Position numbers and translations under genes: made by a program. Under the pieces are notes generated by a model. That model was not told the DNA's origin and searched no databases. It saw nothing but the letters and a program-made list of their open reading frames with translations. A DNA stretch of 36,598 bases from JACCUZ01 sp038246575 (GTDB lineage Bacteria; Actinomycetota; Actinomycetes; JACCUZ01), in the NCBI GenBank assembly GCA_038246575.1, contig JBBRVU010000021.1:1-36598 (forward strand), in the 5' to 3' direction. Shown piece after piece: positions 6,866-14,784 of the stretch. The first letter of the stretch is position 1, and each line of letters starts with the position of its first letter.

Positions 6866-8221
6866 TCACGGCCTCGCAGGCGTGCATGAGCCTGGATCCG
6901 TGACGGACGGTGAGGACGAGGCGGACGGGGTGGGATCCGGGGTCGCAGTCGAATCCGGGGTCGCAGTCGGATCCGGGGTCGCAGTCGGATCCGGGGTCGC
7001 AGTCGGATCCGGGGTCGCAGTCGGATCCGGGGTCGCAGAAGCGTCCGGGGTCGTGGCCGGGCATCCCGCCGCGGCGACGCCGGTCGGGGACGGATCGGGC
7101 GCGGAGGTGTTCCTGATCGGCTCGGCAGCGCTGCTCGCTGGCTCGGGCTCGGGCCCGGAGCCGGCTGCGGGAGCTGTGGCCGGGTGCGCCGGGGGCTGCG
7201 CCGCCCGGTCCGGGCCGGCCGCCGTGACCGGCGCATCGGCAGCGGGAGCGGTCGGACTCCCGGCGGCACCGGCTGGACCGCTCTGGTCACCGCGTCTGTT
7301 CGTCTCTTCAGCGGGCGCGTCGCCCCGACCCCGGCCCGAGGACCCGCTGCCGGCGATGACAAGCGGACCGGTCAGCACGTCGACGCCTGCGGCGTAGGAA
7401 GCGGCCCAGGCAAGGACCAAATCCACGTACGCCTGGGAGTGGTTGTAGCTGAAGACGGCCGAGCGCTGGTCGCGCGTCCGGCGCAGGTCGCCGTCGCCAG
7501 CACACAGGTACGTGCCCGCGGCCAGTGCCGCGTCCGCGATGTTGTTCGGGTTGCGCCGTCCGTCGCCGTTGCCGTCGGCGCCGTAGCTGGCCCACGTCGA
7601 CGGAATGAACTGCATCGGGCCGACCGCTCGGTCCCACCGCGAGTCGGTGTCGAAGCGCCCGCCGTCGGTGTCCGGGATGGCCGCCACACCCGGGCTGCCG
7701 TCGAGCACCGGGCCCAGGATCGGCTGCAGCGTGTCACCGTTCTTGTCGACCGCCCCGCCGTACGCGTGACCGGACTCGACCTTTCCGATGCCGGCGAGCA
7801 GCGGCCATGCCAGGTGACAGCTCGCGTCGCTCGTCGCCAGGTACTTGGCGGCGCCCGTGTAGGCCGCGAGCACCTGGGCCGGCATCGCAGTGTTCGACAC
7901 GTCCGCGCTCGGAGCCGCCTCCCGGGCGACGGCCAGCCGGACCTGGACCGGCCCGACGGAGGTGACCGGGTGCGCGCCGGGCTGCGGCCCAGGCACGCGC
8001 CCGGTCTCCGCGACGCCGAGGGGTCCGTTGTGCGGCACGGCCAGTACCGTGCCGGACCCCTCGGCGCCGCGGTCCCTACCTCCGACCCCGTCCGGCCACG
8101 TCCCTGGTCCCGCACCGATCCCCAGCCCTGCAGACAGCAGCGGTGCCGCCGTCATCGCGATCGCGAGAACCGACCCGGCTGCGACCAACGGCAGCCCATG
8201 GCGGTCCAGCTTCGCTCGCAT
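6866..8221 (-). CDS. Secreted lytic transglycosylase with repetitive Thr/Pro/Asp tail
   Basis: A 451-residue peptidoglycan lytic transglycosylase. The ATG giving MRAKLDRHGLPLVAAG is preferred because it places the export signal (residues 10-33) at the N-terminus. The catalytic domain (about 115-280) has LLAGIGKVESGHAYGG with Glu149 as the likely acid, then WDRAVGPMQFIPSTWASYG, DGNGDGRRNP and a closing SYNHSQAYV region, as in actinobacterial MltB-like secreted transglycosylases. The remainder (about 290-451) is low-complexity Ala/Pro/Thr/Ser, including six ATPDPT-type units encoded by an 18-bp tandem repeat; it is probably a wall-spanning or glycosylated tail. It lies downstream of polA, separated by two palindromes. 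I looked for a c-di-AMP riboswitch in its leader and did not find one. Confidence 0.88.
   Translation of the reverse strand: MRAKLDRHGLPLVAAGSVLAIAMTAAPLLSAGLGIGAGPGTWPDGVGGRDRGAEGSGTVLAVPHNGPLGVAETGRVPGPQPGAHPVTSVGPVQVRLAVAREAAPSADVSNTAMPAQVLAAYTGAAKYLATSDASCHLAWPLLAGIGKVESGHAYGGAVDKNGDTLQPILGPVLDGSPGVAAIPDTDGGRFDTDSRWDRAVGPMQFIPSTWASYGADGNGDGRRNPNNIADAALAAGTYLCAGDGDLRRTRDQRSAVFSYNHSQAYVDLVLAWAASYAAGVDVLTGPLVIAGSGSSGRGRGDAPAEETNRRGDQSGPAGAAGSPTAPAADAPVTAAGPDRAAQPPAHPATAPAAGSGPEPEPASSAAEPIRNTSAPDPSPTGVAAAGCPATTPDASATPDPTATPDPTATPDPTATPDPTATPDSTATPDPTPSASSSPSVTDPGSCTPARP
6934..7041 (-). repeat. Six-copy 18-bp tandem repeat in the transglycosylase tail
   Basis: On the plus strand the unit is GATCCGGGGTCGCAGTCG. 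It occurs at 6934, 6952, 6970, 6988, 7006 and 7024. The second copy starts AATCC and the last ends in AAG; the others are identical. Each unit encodes six residues of the ATPDPT repeat. Near-identity at DNA level indicates recent expansion, so copy number probably varies between strains. Confidence 0.9.
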
Positions 8222-8395
8222 GATGGGGCACTCCCGGGAACAGCCTCGGCAACGGTGACGTGCAGTGCGTCCCAACGGCTCCGGACTGCCGTCGTACGAC
8301 AAAACGGACACCGGTCCCCACGCTAGGCGCGTGAACGCGGTTGCGACACCCCCAGTTGTGGGGTCGGCGCAGGCGCCGGGGTGCCCCGGACGAAC

Positions 8396-8431
8396 TAGTG
8401 CTCTGCCGTCACTTCTGTCAGCAGAGCACTA
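8396..8431. repeat. Palindromic element, copy 1
   Basis: TAGTGCTCTGC (8396-8406) and GCAGAGCACTA (8421-8431) are perfect 11-bp arms around a 14-nt loop. The second copy starts 80 bp away with the same loop length. Position 2 of the arms is an A-T pair here and G-C in the other copy, a compensatory change that argues for selected structure. Confidence 0.7.
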
Positions 8432-8474
8432 CCGCGCGCCCCGACCAGGGCGCCCTGTCCGGGTGCCGGGACGG

Positions 8475-8514
8475 CGTGGTGCTCTGCCGACATGTTTGTC
8501 AGCAGAGCACCACG
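8475..8514. repeat. Palindromic element, copy 2 (possible polA terminator)
   Basis: CGTGGTGCTCTGC (8475-8487) and GCAGAGCACCACG (8502-8514) are perfect 13-bp arms around a 14-nt loop. The loop can pair further inside (GACA with TGTC) past one mismatch. It starts 45 nt beyond the polA stop codon, so it can serve as the polA terminator, but the repetition and covariation with copy 1 also fit a dispersed REP-like element. Confidence 0.7.
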
Positions 8515-8558
8515 GTGCGGGGGGAGAGGTGCCCGTCCGGGCGAGCTCGCGGGGCGAG

Positions 8559-11240
8559 CTAGTGCGCGGCGTCCTGCCAGGTGCGCCCGACCCCGACCGA
8601 CACGTCCAAGGGCACCGACATCTCCGACGCGGCCGCCATCTCGCGGCGGACCAGCACGTCTAACGCCTTCTGCTCCCCCGCGGCGACCTCGAAGACCAGC
8701 TCGTCGTGCACCTGCAGCAGCATCCGTGACTGCAGGCCCTCGGCCATCAGCGCCGCGTCGACCCCGAGCATCGCGACCTTGATCAGGTCGGCGGCCGAGC
8801 CCTGGATCGGGGCGTTGAGCGCCATCCGCTCGGCCATGTCGCGGCGCTGGCGGTTGTCGCTGGTGAGGTCGGGCAGGTAGCGGCGCCGACCCAGGACGGT
8901 CTCGGTGAAGCCGCTGCGGCGTGCCTCGGCCACGACGTCGTGCAGGTAGTCACGCACCCCGCCGAAGCGCTCGAAGTACTCGTCCATCAAGCCCTGCGCC
9001 TCGGCGGTGGAGATGCCCAGCTGCCGCGACAGCCCGAAGGACGACAACCCGTAGGCCAGGCCGTACGACATCGCCTTGATCTTGGCCCGCTGCTCGAGGG
9101 TCACCGCGGAGGGCTCGCAGCCGAAGACCCGCGATGCGGTGAACGCGTGCAGGTCCTCCCCCGACTGGAACGCCTCGATCAGGGCGGCGTCCTCGGAGAG
9201 GTGGGCCATGATGCGCATCTCGATCTGGCTGTAGTCGGCCGTCAGCAACGACTCGTATCCCTCGCCGACCATGAACACCGCTCGGATCCGGCGACCCTCC
9301 TCGGTGCGGATCGGGATGTTCTGCAGGTTGGGGTCGGTCGACGACAGCCGCCCCGTCGAGGCGATCATCTGGTTGTACGTGGTGTGGATGCGCCCGTCGT
9401 CGGCGACCGCCTTGAGCAGTCCGTCGACGGTGACCTTGAGCCGGGTCGCGTCGCGGTGGCGCAGCAACGCCGCCAGGAACGGGTGCTCGGTCTGCGCGTA
9501 CAACGTCTGCAGCGCATCGGCGTCGGTGGTGTAGCCGGTCTTGGTCCGTTTGGTCTTGGGCATGCCGAGGTCGTCGAAGAGCACGACCTGCAGCTGCTTG
9601 GGCGAGCCGAGGTTGATCTCGCGGCCGAGCACGGCATAGGCGTCGTCGGCGGCGGACTTCACCGCGGAGCCGAAGTCGGCCTCGAGGGCTGCCAGGTGAT
9701 CGCTGTCGACCGCGATGCCGGTGCGCTCCATCGCCGCGATCACCCGGATCAAGGGCAGCTCGACCTCGCGCAGCAGCCGGGTCGCCGCCTTGGTCTCGAG
9801 CTCCTCGTCCAGGCGGTCGGCAAGCTCGAGCACGGCGCGGGCCCGCACCACGTCACCCTCTGCCGCGGCGGCCTCGTCCTCCCCGTCGAGGGAGAGCTGA
9901 CCGCCGGTCTCGTCCTCGTTGCGCAGCTCCCGGCGCAGGTAGCGCAAGGTCAGGTCGGCGAGGTCGTAGCTGCGCTGGTCGGGCATCGCGAGGTAGGCCG
10001 AGAGCGCGGTGTCGCTGGTCACCCCGCGCAGCTCCCAACCGCGGGCGGCCAGGGCCAAGGACGGACCCTTCCCATCGTGCAGTGCCTTGGGCACCGACTC
10101 GTCGGCCAGCCACGCCGCGACCGCCGCATCGTCCCCGGGAGTGAGGTCGGTCGGCTCGAACCAGGCGCCCACGCCGTCGGCGGTGGCGAGCGCGACCGCT
10201 GCGACGTCACCGCTGCCCGCGCCCCAGAAGCCGCTCACGTGAACGCCGGTGCGTTGTCCATCACGGGCGTGGGCCTCGATCCAGGCGGTCACCTCGCCGG
10301 GGCCAGGCACCTGCGCGGTGACGTCGAAGCCCTCGTCGGCCTCCGGGGCAGCCGCCTCGACAGTCGCATAGAGCCGGTCGCGCAGCACCCGGAACTCCAG
10401 GGCGTCGAACACCTGATGCACCTCGTCGCGCTCCCAGTTGATGCGCGCAAGGTCGCCGGGCATCACCTCGATCGGCACGTCGCGGACGAGCTGGGTGAGC
10501 TGCCGGTTCTGGATCACCTGCGCGAGGTACGCGCGCAGCGCGTCGCCGGCCTTTCCCTTCACCTCGTCGACCCGGGCCACCAGGTTGTCGAGGTCACCGA
10601 ACTCCGCGATCCACTTGGTCGCGGTCTTCTCCCCGACCGACGGGATGTTGGGCAGGTTGTCACTGGGGTCGCCGCGCAGCGCCGCGAAGTCCGGGTACTG
10701 CGTCGGCGTCAGGCCGTACTTGTCCTGCACCGTCTCCGGTGTCATCCGGGCCAGGTCGGACACGCCCTTGCGCGGGTAGAGCACCGTCACCCTGTCGCTG
10801 ACCAGCTGCAGCGCGTCGCGGTCACCGGTGCAGATCAGCACGTCGAACCCCTCGCGCTCGGCGCGCGTGGCGATGGTGGCGATGACGTCGTCGGCCTCGT
10901 ATCCGGCCACCTCCATCGACGGGATCCGCAGCGCCTGCAGCACCTCCTTGACCAGGGCGACCTGACCGGCGAACTCGTCGGGGCTCTTCGATCGGTTGGC
11001 CTTGTAGTCGGCGAACAGCTCGCTGCGGAAGGTCTGGCGCGACACGTCGAACGCGACGGCGAGGTGGGTCGGGTCCTCGTCGCGCATCAGGTTGATCAGC
11101 ATCGAGGTGAAGCCGTAGACCGCGTTGGTGTGCTGACCGGTCGTGGTCGAGAAGTTCTCGACCGGCAGGGCGTAGAAGGCGCGGTACGCCACCGAGTGGC
11201 CGTCGATGAGCAGCAGCGTGCTGGCGGGCGGATCGGTCAC
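8559..11240 (-). CDS. polA: DNA polymerase I
   Basis: Fills gaps and removes primers in replication and repair. The 893-residue protein starts at GTG 11240 (VTDPPASTLLLIDGHSVAYRA), the usual N-terminus; a longer reading frame upstream is not homologous. The 5'-nuclease domain (about 1-290) shows DGHSVAYRAFYALP, ICTGDRDALQLV and GDPSDNLPNIPSVGEKTA. The middle proofreading-like domain (about 300-470) lacks the DxE exonuclease motif, as known for actinobacterial PolA, so no 3'-5' activity is expected. Polymerase motifs are intact: A, LLTADYSQIEMR (about 663); B, RAKIKAMSYGLAYG; C, LQVHDELVFEV (about 843). Divergent from the hotdog thioesterase. Downstream are two hairpins that may terminate it. 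Confidence 0.97.
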   Translation of the reverse strand: MTDPPASTLLLIDGHSVAYRAFYALPVENFSTTTGQHTNAVYGFTSMLINLMRDEDPTHLAVAFDVSRQTFRSELFADYKANRSKSPDEFAGQVALVKEVLQALRIPSMEVAGYEADDVIATIATRAEREGFDVLICTGDRDALQLVSDRVTVLYPRKGVSDLARMTPETVQDKYGLTPTQYPDFAALRGDPSDNLPNIPSVGEKTATKWIAEFGDLDNLVARVDEVKGKAGDALRAYLAQVIQNRQLTQLVRDVPIEVMPGDLARINWERDEVHQVFDALEFRVLRDRLYATVEAAAPEADEGFDVTAQVPGPGEVTAWIEAHARDGQRTGVHVSGFWGAGSGDVAAVALATADGVGAWFEPTDLTPGDDAAVAAWLADESVPKALHDGKGPSLALAARGWELRGVTSDTALSAYLAMPDQRSYDLADLTLRYLRRELRNEDETGGQLSLDGEDEAAAAEGDVVRARAVLELADRLDEELETKAATRLLREVELPLIRVIAAMERTGIAVDSDHLAALEADFGSAVKSAADDAYAVLGREINLGSPKQLQVVLFDDLGMPKTKRTKTGYTTDADALQTLYAQTEHPFLAALLRHRDATRLKVTVDGLLKAVADDGRIHTTYNQMIASTGRLSSTDPNLQNIPIRTEEGRRIRAVFMVGEGYESLLTADYSQIEMRIMAHLSEDAALIEAFQSGEDLHAFTASRVFGCEPSAVTLEQRAKIKAMSYGLAYGLSSFGLSRQLGISTAEAQGLMDEYFERFGGVRDYLHDVVAEARRSGFTETVLGRRRYLPDLTSDNRQRRDMAERMALNAPIQGSAADLIKVAMLGVDAALMAEGLQSRMLLQVHDELVFEVAAGEQKALDVLVRREMAAASEMSVPLDVSVGVGRTWQDAAH

Positions 11241-11323
11241 GGCCCCGACCCTAACGAGCGGCCCCGACACCTCCGACAGGGCCGGACAACGCCGCCCGGC
11301 ACGCGCCCCCCTACGCTCCGGGA

Positions 11324-11746
11324 ATGACCACGAACGACGAACACCTGGCCGCGCTGAACATGTCGACCGCGGGGACACTGATCCAGCGGATGGGCATCGA
11401 GCTGCTCGAGGTCACCGTCGACCGGGTCGTCGGGACGATGCCGGTCGAGGGCAACACGCAGCCGTACGGGCTGCTGCACGGCGGCGCCTCGGCGGTGCTG
11501 GCCGAGACCCTCGGCTCGGTGGGCGCCGGGCTGCACGCCGGTGAAGGCCGCATCGTGGTAGGGATCGACCTCAACGCCACCCACCACCGGGCCGCGCGGT
11601 CCGGGCTGGTGACCGGTGTCGCCACGCCGCTGCACACCGGGTCGAGCGTGACCAGCTATCAGATCGAGATCACCGACGAGGACGGTCGCCGGGTCTGCAC
11701 CGCGCGGCTGACCTGCCTGGTCCGCAAGGCACCGCCCGGTCACTAG
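11324..11746 (+). CDS. Hotdog-fold acyl-CoA thioesterase (PaaI/MenI-like)
   Basis: A 140-residue single hotdog-domain protein. The helix motif QPYGLLHGGASAVLAETLGSVGA (about residues 45-67) has the family HGG and the Glu/Asp-like catalytic position in AETLGS. It is followed by GIDLNATHHRAARSG and a C-terminal beta strand with TARLTCLVR. Members hydrolyse acyl- or aryl-CoA thioesters (phenylacetyl-, hydroxynaphthoyl- or hydroxybenzoyl-CoA). The substrate here cannot be read from the sequence. In many actinobacteria a protein of this kind sits next to polA, as here, divergently. Confidence 0.88.
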   Translation: MTTNDEHLAALNMSTAGTLIQRMGIELLEVTVDRVVGTMPVEGNTQPYGLLHGGASAVLAETLGSVGAGLHAGEGRIVVGIDLNATHHRAARSGLVTGVATPLHTGSSVTSYQIEITDEDGRRVCTARLTCLVRKAPPGH

Positions 11747-11779
11747 GCGACCGCGGTGTGGTCGACGTACGACCTGGTG

Positions 11780-12364
11780 TCAGTCGGCGGTTCGCGCGAC
11801 GGCGGCCCGCACGCGGCGCATGCTGCGCCGGCGGGCGACCAGGTGGTCGGCGAGGCTGCCCCCGGCGGCGCCGGCGAGACGGCGGCGCAGCACCGCGACC
11901 GGCACCGTACGGCGGACCACGACGGGGCCGAAGCCGAGGCGGGCGTAGAAGCGCTGCGTGTCGCGCTGGGAGGGCAGCACGCTGGTGAGCACGTGCTCGG
12001 CACCGGCCTCCTCGGCGAAGGTCACCGAGGCGGCCAGCAACGCCTTTCCGACGCCCCGGCGACGGAAGCCGTCGCGCACGTGGAGGTAGTGGGTGTGCAC
12101 TGCCTGCTGGTCGAACAGCGGGGCGAACGCCGTCAGCGACAGCATCACCATGCCGGCCACCTCGCCGTCGACCGTGGCCACCACGGCGCGTGAGTTGGGA
12201 TCGCGAGTGACCTGCCCGAGCCGGTCGAGCAGCCCCGCCTCGTCGACGACGGGGATGACCCGCTCGATGCGGCTGCCGAGCTCGCGCATCTCGGACCAGA
12301 TCGTCATGAGCGCGGGGAGGTCGTCGACGGTGGCGTCCCGGACGGCGACGGTGGGTCTGGTCAC
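11780..12364 (-). CDS. GNAT-family N-acetyltransferase
   Basis: A 194-residue acetyltransferase. The GTG start at 12364 is supported by a strong GGAGGAG Shine-Dalgarno. VTRPTVAVRDATVDDLPAL is the typical first strand and helix. GEVAGMVMLSLTAF is central, and HYLHVRDGFRRRGVGKALLAA (about residues 98-118) contains the acetyl-CoA-binding Q/RxxGxG/A motif. DTQRFYARLGFGPV is the usual C-terminal YxxxGF motif. About 40 basic residues after the domain (RRRLAGAAGG to RRRSMRRVRAAVAR) are unusual and may bind nucleic acid or a partner. Substrate unknown. It is convergent with the thioesterase and divergent from the DUF554 gene. Confidence 0.87.
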   Translation of the reverse strand: MTRPTVAVRDATVDDLPALMTIWSEMRELGSRIERVIPVVDEAGLLDRLGQVTRDPNSRAVVATVDGEVAGMVMLSLTAFAPLFDQQAVHTHYLHVRDGFRRRGVGKALLAASVTFAEEAGAEHVLTSVLPSQRDTQRFYARLGFGPVVVRRTVPVAVLRRRLAGAAGGSLADHLVARRRSMRRVRAAVARTAD

Positions 12365-12553
12365 GCGCTCCTCCAACCTGGGAGGGACCGCGACGGCAGC
12401 AGCCGCCCGATCCCGTTGCCTCGAGCTCGGAGGCTGCCCCGTACAGCCGCGCCGGACATTACGCCCGTCCGGGGGTCGAGCGCGAGAGAATGATCCAGAT
12501 TTCGTACGTCGGCACCACCTCGGAGCGACGGCGGCAGGACGGGAGATGGTGCA

Positions 12554-13303
12554 GTGGTCAGGGGTGCCGGCACGGCGCTGAACGTTGCCACGGTCCTCGT
12601 GGGCTCCGGCCTGGGGGTCCTGCTCGGGCACCGGTTGCCGCAGCGGACCCGCGACGTCGTCACGGACGGTCTCGGTCTGGTCACGCTGCTGGTGGCCGCG
12701 ACCAGCGCGGCCGCGGTCCTGGACGACGTGCTCCTCGCGGCGGTCGGCACGAGCGCTCCGGTTCTCATCGTCCTCGGGTCGGTGCTGATCGGCGGGATCA
12801 TCGGATCGCTGCTGCGCATCGAGGACCGGCTGGAGGGCGTGGGGGCCGCGATCCGGGCCCGGTTGCCGGTGCGCGACGGCTCCGCGAGCGAGCGGCACCG
12901 CTTCGTCGAAGGGTTCGTCACGGCATCGCTGGTCTTCTGCGTCGGGCCGCTCACGATCCTGGGATCGCTGGACGACGGGCTCGGCCGGGGCATCGACAAG
13001 CTGGCGCTGAAGTCGACTCTCGACGGGTTTGCGTCGATCGCGTTCGCAGCAAGTCTCGGCTGGGGTGTTGCGGCGTCGGCCGTTGCAGTGCTGGTCGTGC
13101 AGGGTTCGCTCACCGCGCTCGGCGCGGTCCTTGGCGGCTTCCTGCCCGATGCACACCTGTCGGCGTTGACCGCGACCGGCGGGCTGATCCTCGTCGGGGT
13201 AGCCATGCGACTGCTGCGCTTGCGACCGGTTCCGGTGGGTGACCTGCTGCCCGCTCTGGTGGTCGCGCCGATCATCGTCCAGGTCGTCGTGCTGCTGCGC
13301 TGA
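12554..13303 (+). CDS. DUF554-family membrane protein
   Basis: A 249-residue polytopic protein with about six to seven membrane segments. Family features are visible: GTALNVATVLVGSGLGVLLGHRLP at the start, LGSVLIGGIIGSLLRIEDRLE, then EGFVTASLVFCVGPLTILGSLDDG and LKSTLDGFASIAFAASLGWGV. These match the YdfK/YqgA-type DUF554 family, whose transport role is not established. Length is typical (about 230-250). The GTG start is chosen because it follows GGGAGATG at a plausible distance and gives the usual family N-terminus. It is divergent from the GNAT gene; the intergenic region holds a short CCGGAC/GTCCGG repeat. Confidence 0.85.
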   Translation: MVRGAGTALNVATVLVGSGLGVLLGHRLPQRTRDVVTDGLGLVTLLVAATSAAAVLDDVLLAAVGTSAPVLIVLGSVLIGGIIGSLLRIEDRLEGVGAAIRARLPVRDGSASERHRFVEGFVTASLVFCVGPLTILGSLDDGLGRGIDKLALKSTLDGFASIAFAASLGWGVAASAVAVLVVQGSLTALGAVLGGFLPDAHLSALTATGGLILVGVAMRLLRLRPVPVGDLLPALVVAPIIVQVVVLLR

Positions 13304-13341
13304 CAGATATCTCGGGTCGGTCAGCAAATCTTCGGGACGCG

Positions 13342-13369
13342 TTGCGGGCGGCGGTCAGGGCACTATGCT
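13342..13369 (+). promoter_or_regulatory. Sigma-70-like promoter for the liv operon
   Basis: TTGCGG (13342-13347) and TATGCT (13364-13369) are separated by 16 nt and resemble a housekeeping actinobacterial promoter. Transcription would start near 13376, giving a leader of about 80 nt before the livH GTG. No other gene lies between. Confidence 0.5.
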
Positions 13370-13456
13370 CCGGCGCAAGCCCTACCCGGCCCCGTAGGAC
13401 CCGAGCAACCAGACGTCGACCCGCCCGAGCGAAGGCCCCACCCCGGAGGTGCCCTG

Positions 13457-14758
13457 GTGCGCAAGAGAGCCGCCCTGTTCACGGCGGCGCTGCTGTCCGC
13501 CCTCGTGTGCGTGATCGGCATCGGTGCGGGGGTGGCCAACGCTGAAGGCGAGTCGATCTTCGGCTTCCTGCGCAACAGCAAGGGCGGCGAGCTGCAGCCG
13601 GTGCCCGGTGTCAAGGTGACGGTCAAGGGTCCCGGCGGGGTGAACGAGACCGCCACCTCGGATGACACCGGCCGCTGGACTGTCGAGACCAACAAGTCCG
13701 GGACCTTCACGGTCACCCTGGACCAGAAGTCGCTGCCCAAGGGCGTGACTCTTCGCAACCCGGACGGCGACAGCCTCAAGGTCCCGATCGCCGCGGGCCA
13801 GGACAAGCCGGTGCTGTTCGCACTCGGCAAGAGCACGCGGGTGATCCAGAGCAAGTGGGACCAGGCGGCTCAGCTCACGGCCGAGGGCCTGCGCTTCGGG
13901 CTGATCATCGCGCTGGCCTCCGTCGGCCTCTCGCTGATCTTCGGCACGACCGGGCTCACGAACTTCTCCCACGGCGAGCTGGTCTCCCTGGGCGCCATCT
14001 CCGGCTGGTGGATCAGCACGGGGACCCTGCCGTTCCTGCCCGACTTCGGCGGCCTCAACATCTACCTGGCGGTGGTGCTGGCCCTTGTGTTCATGGGCTT
14101 CATCGGGTGGGCCAACGACGCGGGACTGTGGCGACCGCTCCGCCGCCGCGGGACCGGCCTGATCGCGGCGATGATCGTCTCGATCGGTCTGTCCCTGCTG
14201 CTGCGCTACTTCATGCTCTACCTCTTCGGTGGCGGCACCCGTTCCTACGCGGCGTTCCGCGGGCAGAAGGGGCTCAACGTCGGGCCGATCACCTTGAGCG
14301 TCGCCGACTACACGAGCATGGGCATCGCCATCGTGGTGCTGCTTGCCGTGGCCTACGCCCTGCTGCGCACCCGGCTCGGCAAGGCCACTCGCGCGGTCAG
14401 TGACAACCCCGCGCTGGCGGCAGCGTCCGGCATCGACGTGGACGGTGTCATCCGCGTGGTCTGGATTGCCGGGTCGATGCTCGCCGGGCTCGCCGGGATC
14501 CTGCTGGGCATCGCGCAGGGCATCAACTACCAGACCGGTTTCCAGATCCTGCTGCTGATGTTCGCGGCCGTGACCCTCGGCGGCCTGGGCACGGCGTTCG
14601 GCGCACTCGTCGGCAGCATCGTGGTCGGCATGTTCGTCACTGTGTCGACGCTCATCATCCCGACGGAACTGAAGAACGTCGGTGCGCTCGGCATCCTCAT
14701 CATCATCCTCCTGGTCCGGCCGCAAGGTCTGCTCGGCCGGGCCCAACGAGTCGGCTAG
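13457..14758 (+). CDS. livH: Branched-chain amino acid ABC permease LivH with N-terminal extracytoplasmic domain
   Basis: A 433-residue permease. The C-terminal part (about 140-430) is a normal LivH: GLRFGLIIALASVGLSLIFGTTGLTNFSHGELVSLGA, then TRLGKATRAVSDNPALAAASGID (the ATPase-contact loop), and AAVTLGGLGTAFGALVGSIVVG. It is preceded by a signal peptide (1-29, ending GVANA) and an approximately 95-residue beta-sandwich-like domain with PVPGVKVTVKGPGG and SDDTGRWTVETNKSGTFTV, resembling carboxypeptidase-regulatory or Cna-B folds. Ordinary LivH proteins are about 290-310 residues and lack this. The frame is continuous and the GTG start has a GGAGGT Shine-Dalgarno, so the fusion is real. Forms the channel with LivM. 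The extra domain may contact the binding protein (inference). Confidence 0.92.
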   Translation: MRKRAALFTAALLSALVCVIGIGAGVANAEGESIFGFLRNSKGGELQPVPGVKVTVKGPGGVNETATSDDTGRWTVETNKSGTFTVTLDQKSLPKGVTLRNPDGDSLKVPIAAGQDKPVLFALGKSTRVIQSKWDQAAQLTAEGLRFGLIIALASVGLSLIFGTTGLTNFSHGELVSLGAISGWWISTGTLPFLPDFGGLNIYLAVVLALVFMGFIGWANDAGLWRPLRRRGTGLIAAMIVSIGLSLLLRYFMLYLFGGGTRSYAAFRGQKGLNVGPITLSVADYTSMGIAIVVLLAVAYALLRTRLGKATRAVSDNPALAAASGIDVDGVIRVVWIAGSMLAGLAGILLGIAQGINYQTGFQILLLMFAAVTLGGLGTAFGALVGSIVVGMFVTVSTLIIPTELKNVGALGILIIILLVRPQGLLGRAQRVG

Positions 14759-14784
14759 AGCGGCAGTCAGGGAGGACTGGACAC

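Larger units (their letters stand above)
8222..8558. other. Intergenic region between polA and the transglycosylase
   Basis: This 337-bp gap has no credible gene. Next to polA it holds two related palindromes (listed separately) and a small CCCCA-GTTG-TGGGG hairpin near 8351. The part nearest the transglycosylase should contain its promoter: on the minus strand, TAGCGT near 8325 could be a -10 box, but no good -35 is seen. The palindromes begin 45 nt beyond the polA stop and may act as its terminators. Confidence 0.5.

Noticed and set aside
6934..7041. CRISPR-like array
   Set aside because: The 18-bp units are directly adjacent without spacers and lie in frame within a coding sequence, so they are coding tandem repeats.
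8222..8558. c-di-AMP riboswitch upstream of the transglycosylase
   Set aside because: Such genes are often controlled this way, but the conserved aptamer blocks found upstream of rpf are absent here.
8940..11327. Plus-strand open frame of 795 codons opposite polA
   Set aside because: It is the reverse complement of polA codons. No ribosome site or motif; the polA frame carries all conserved motifs.
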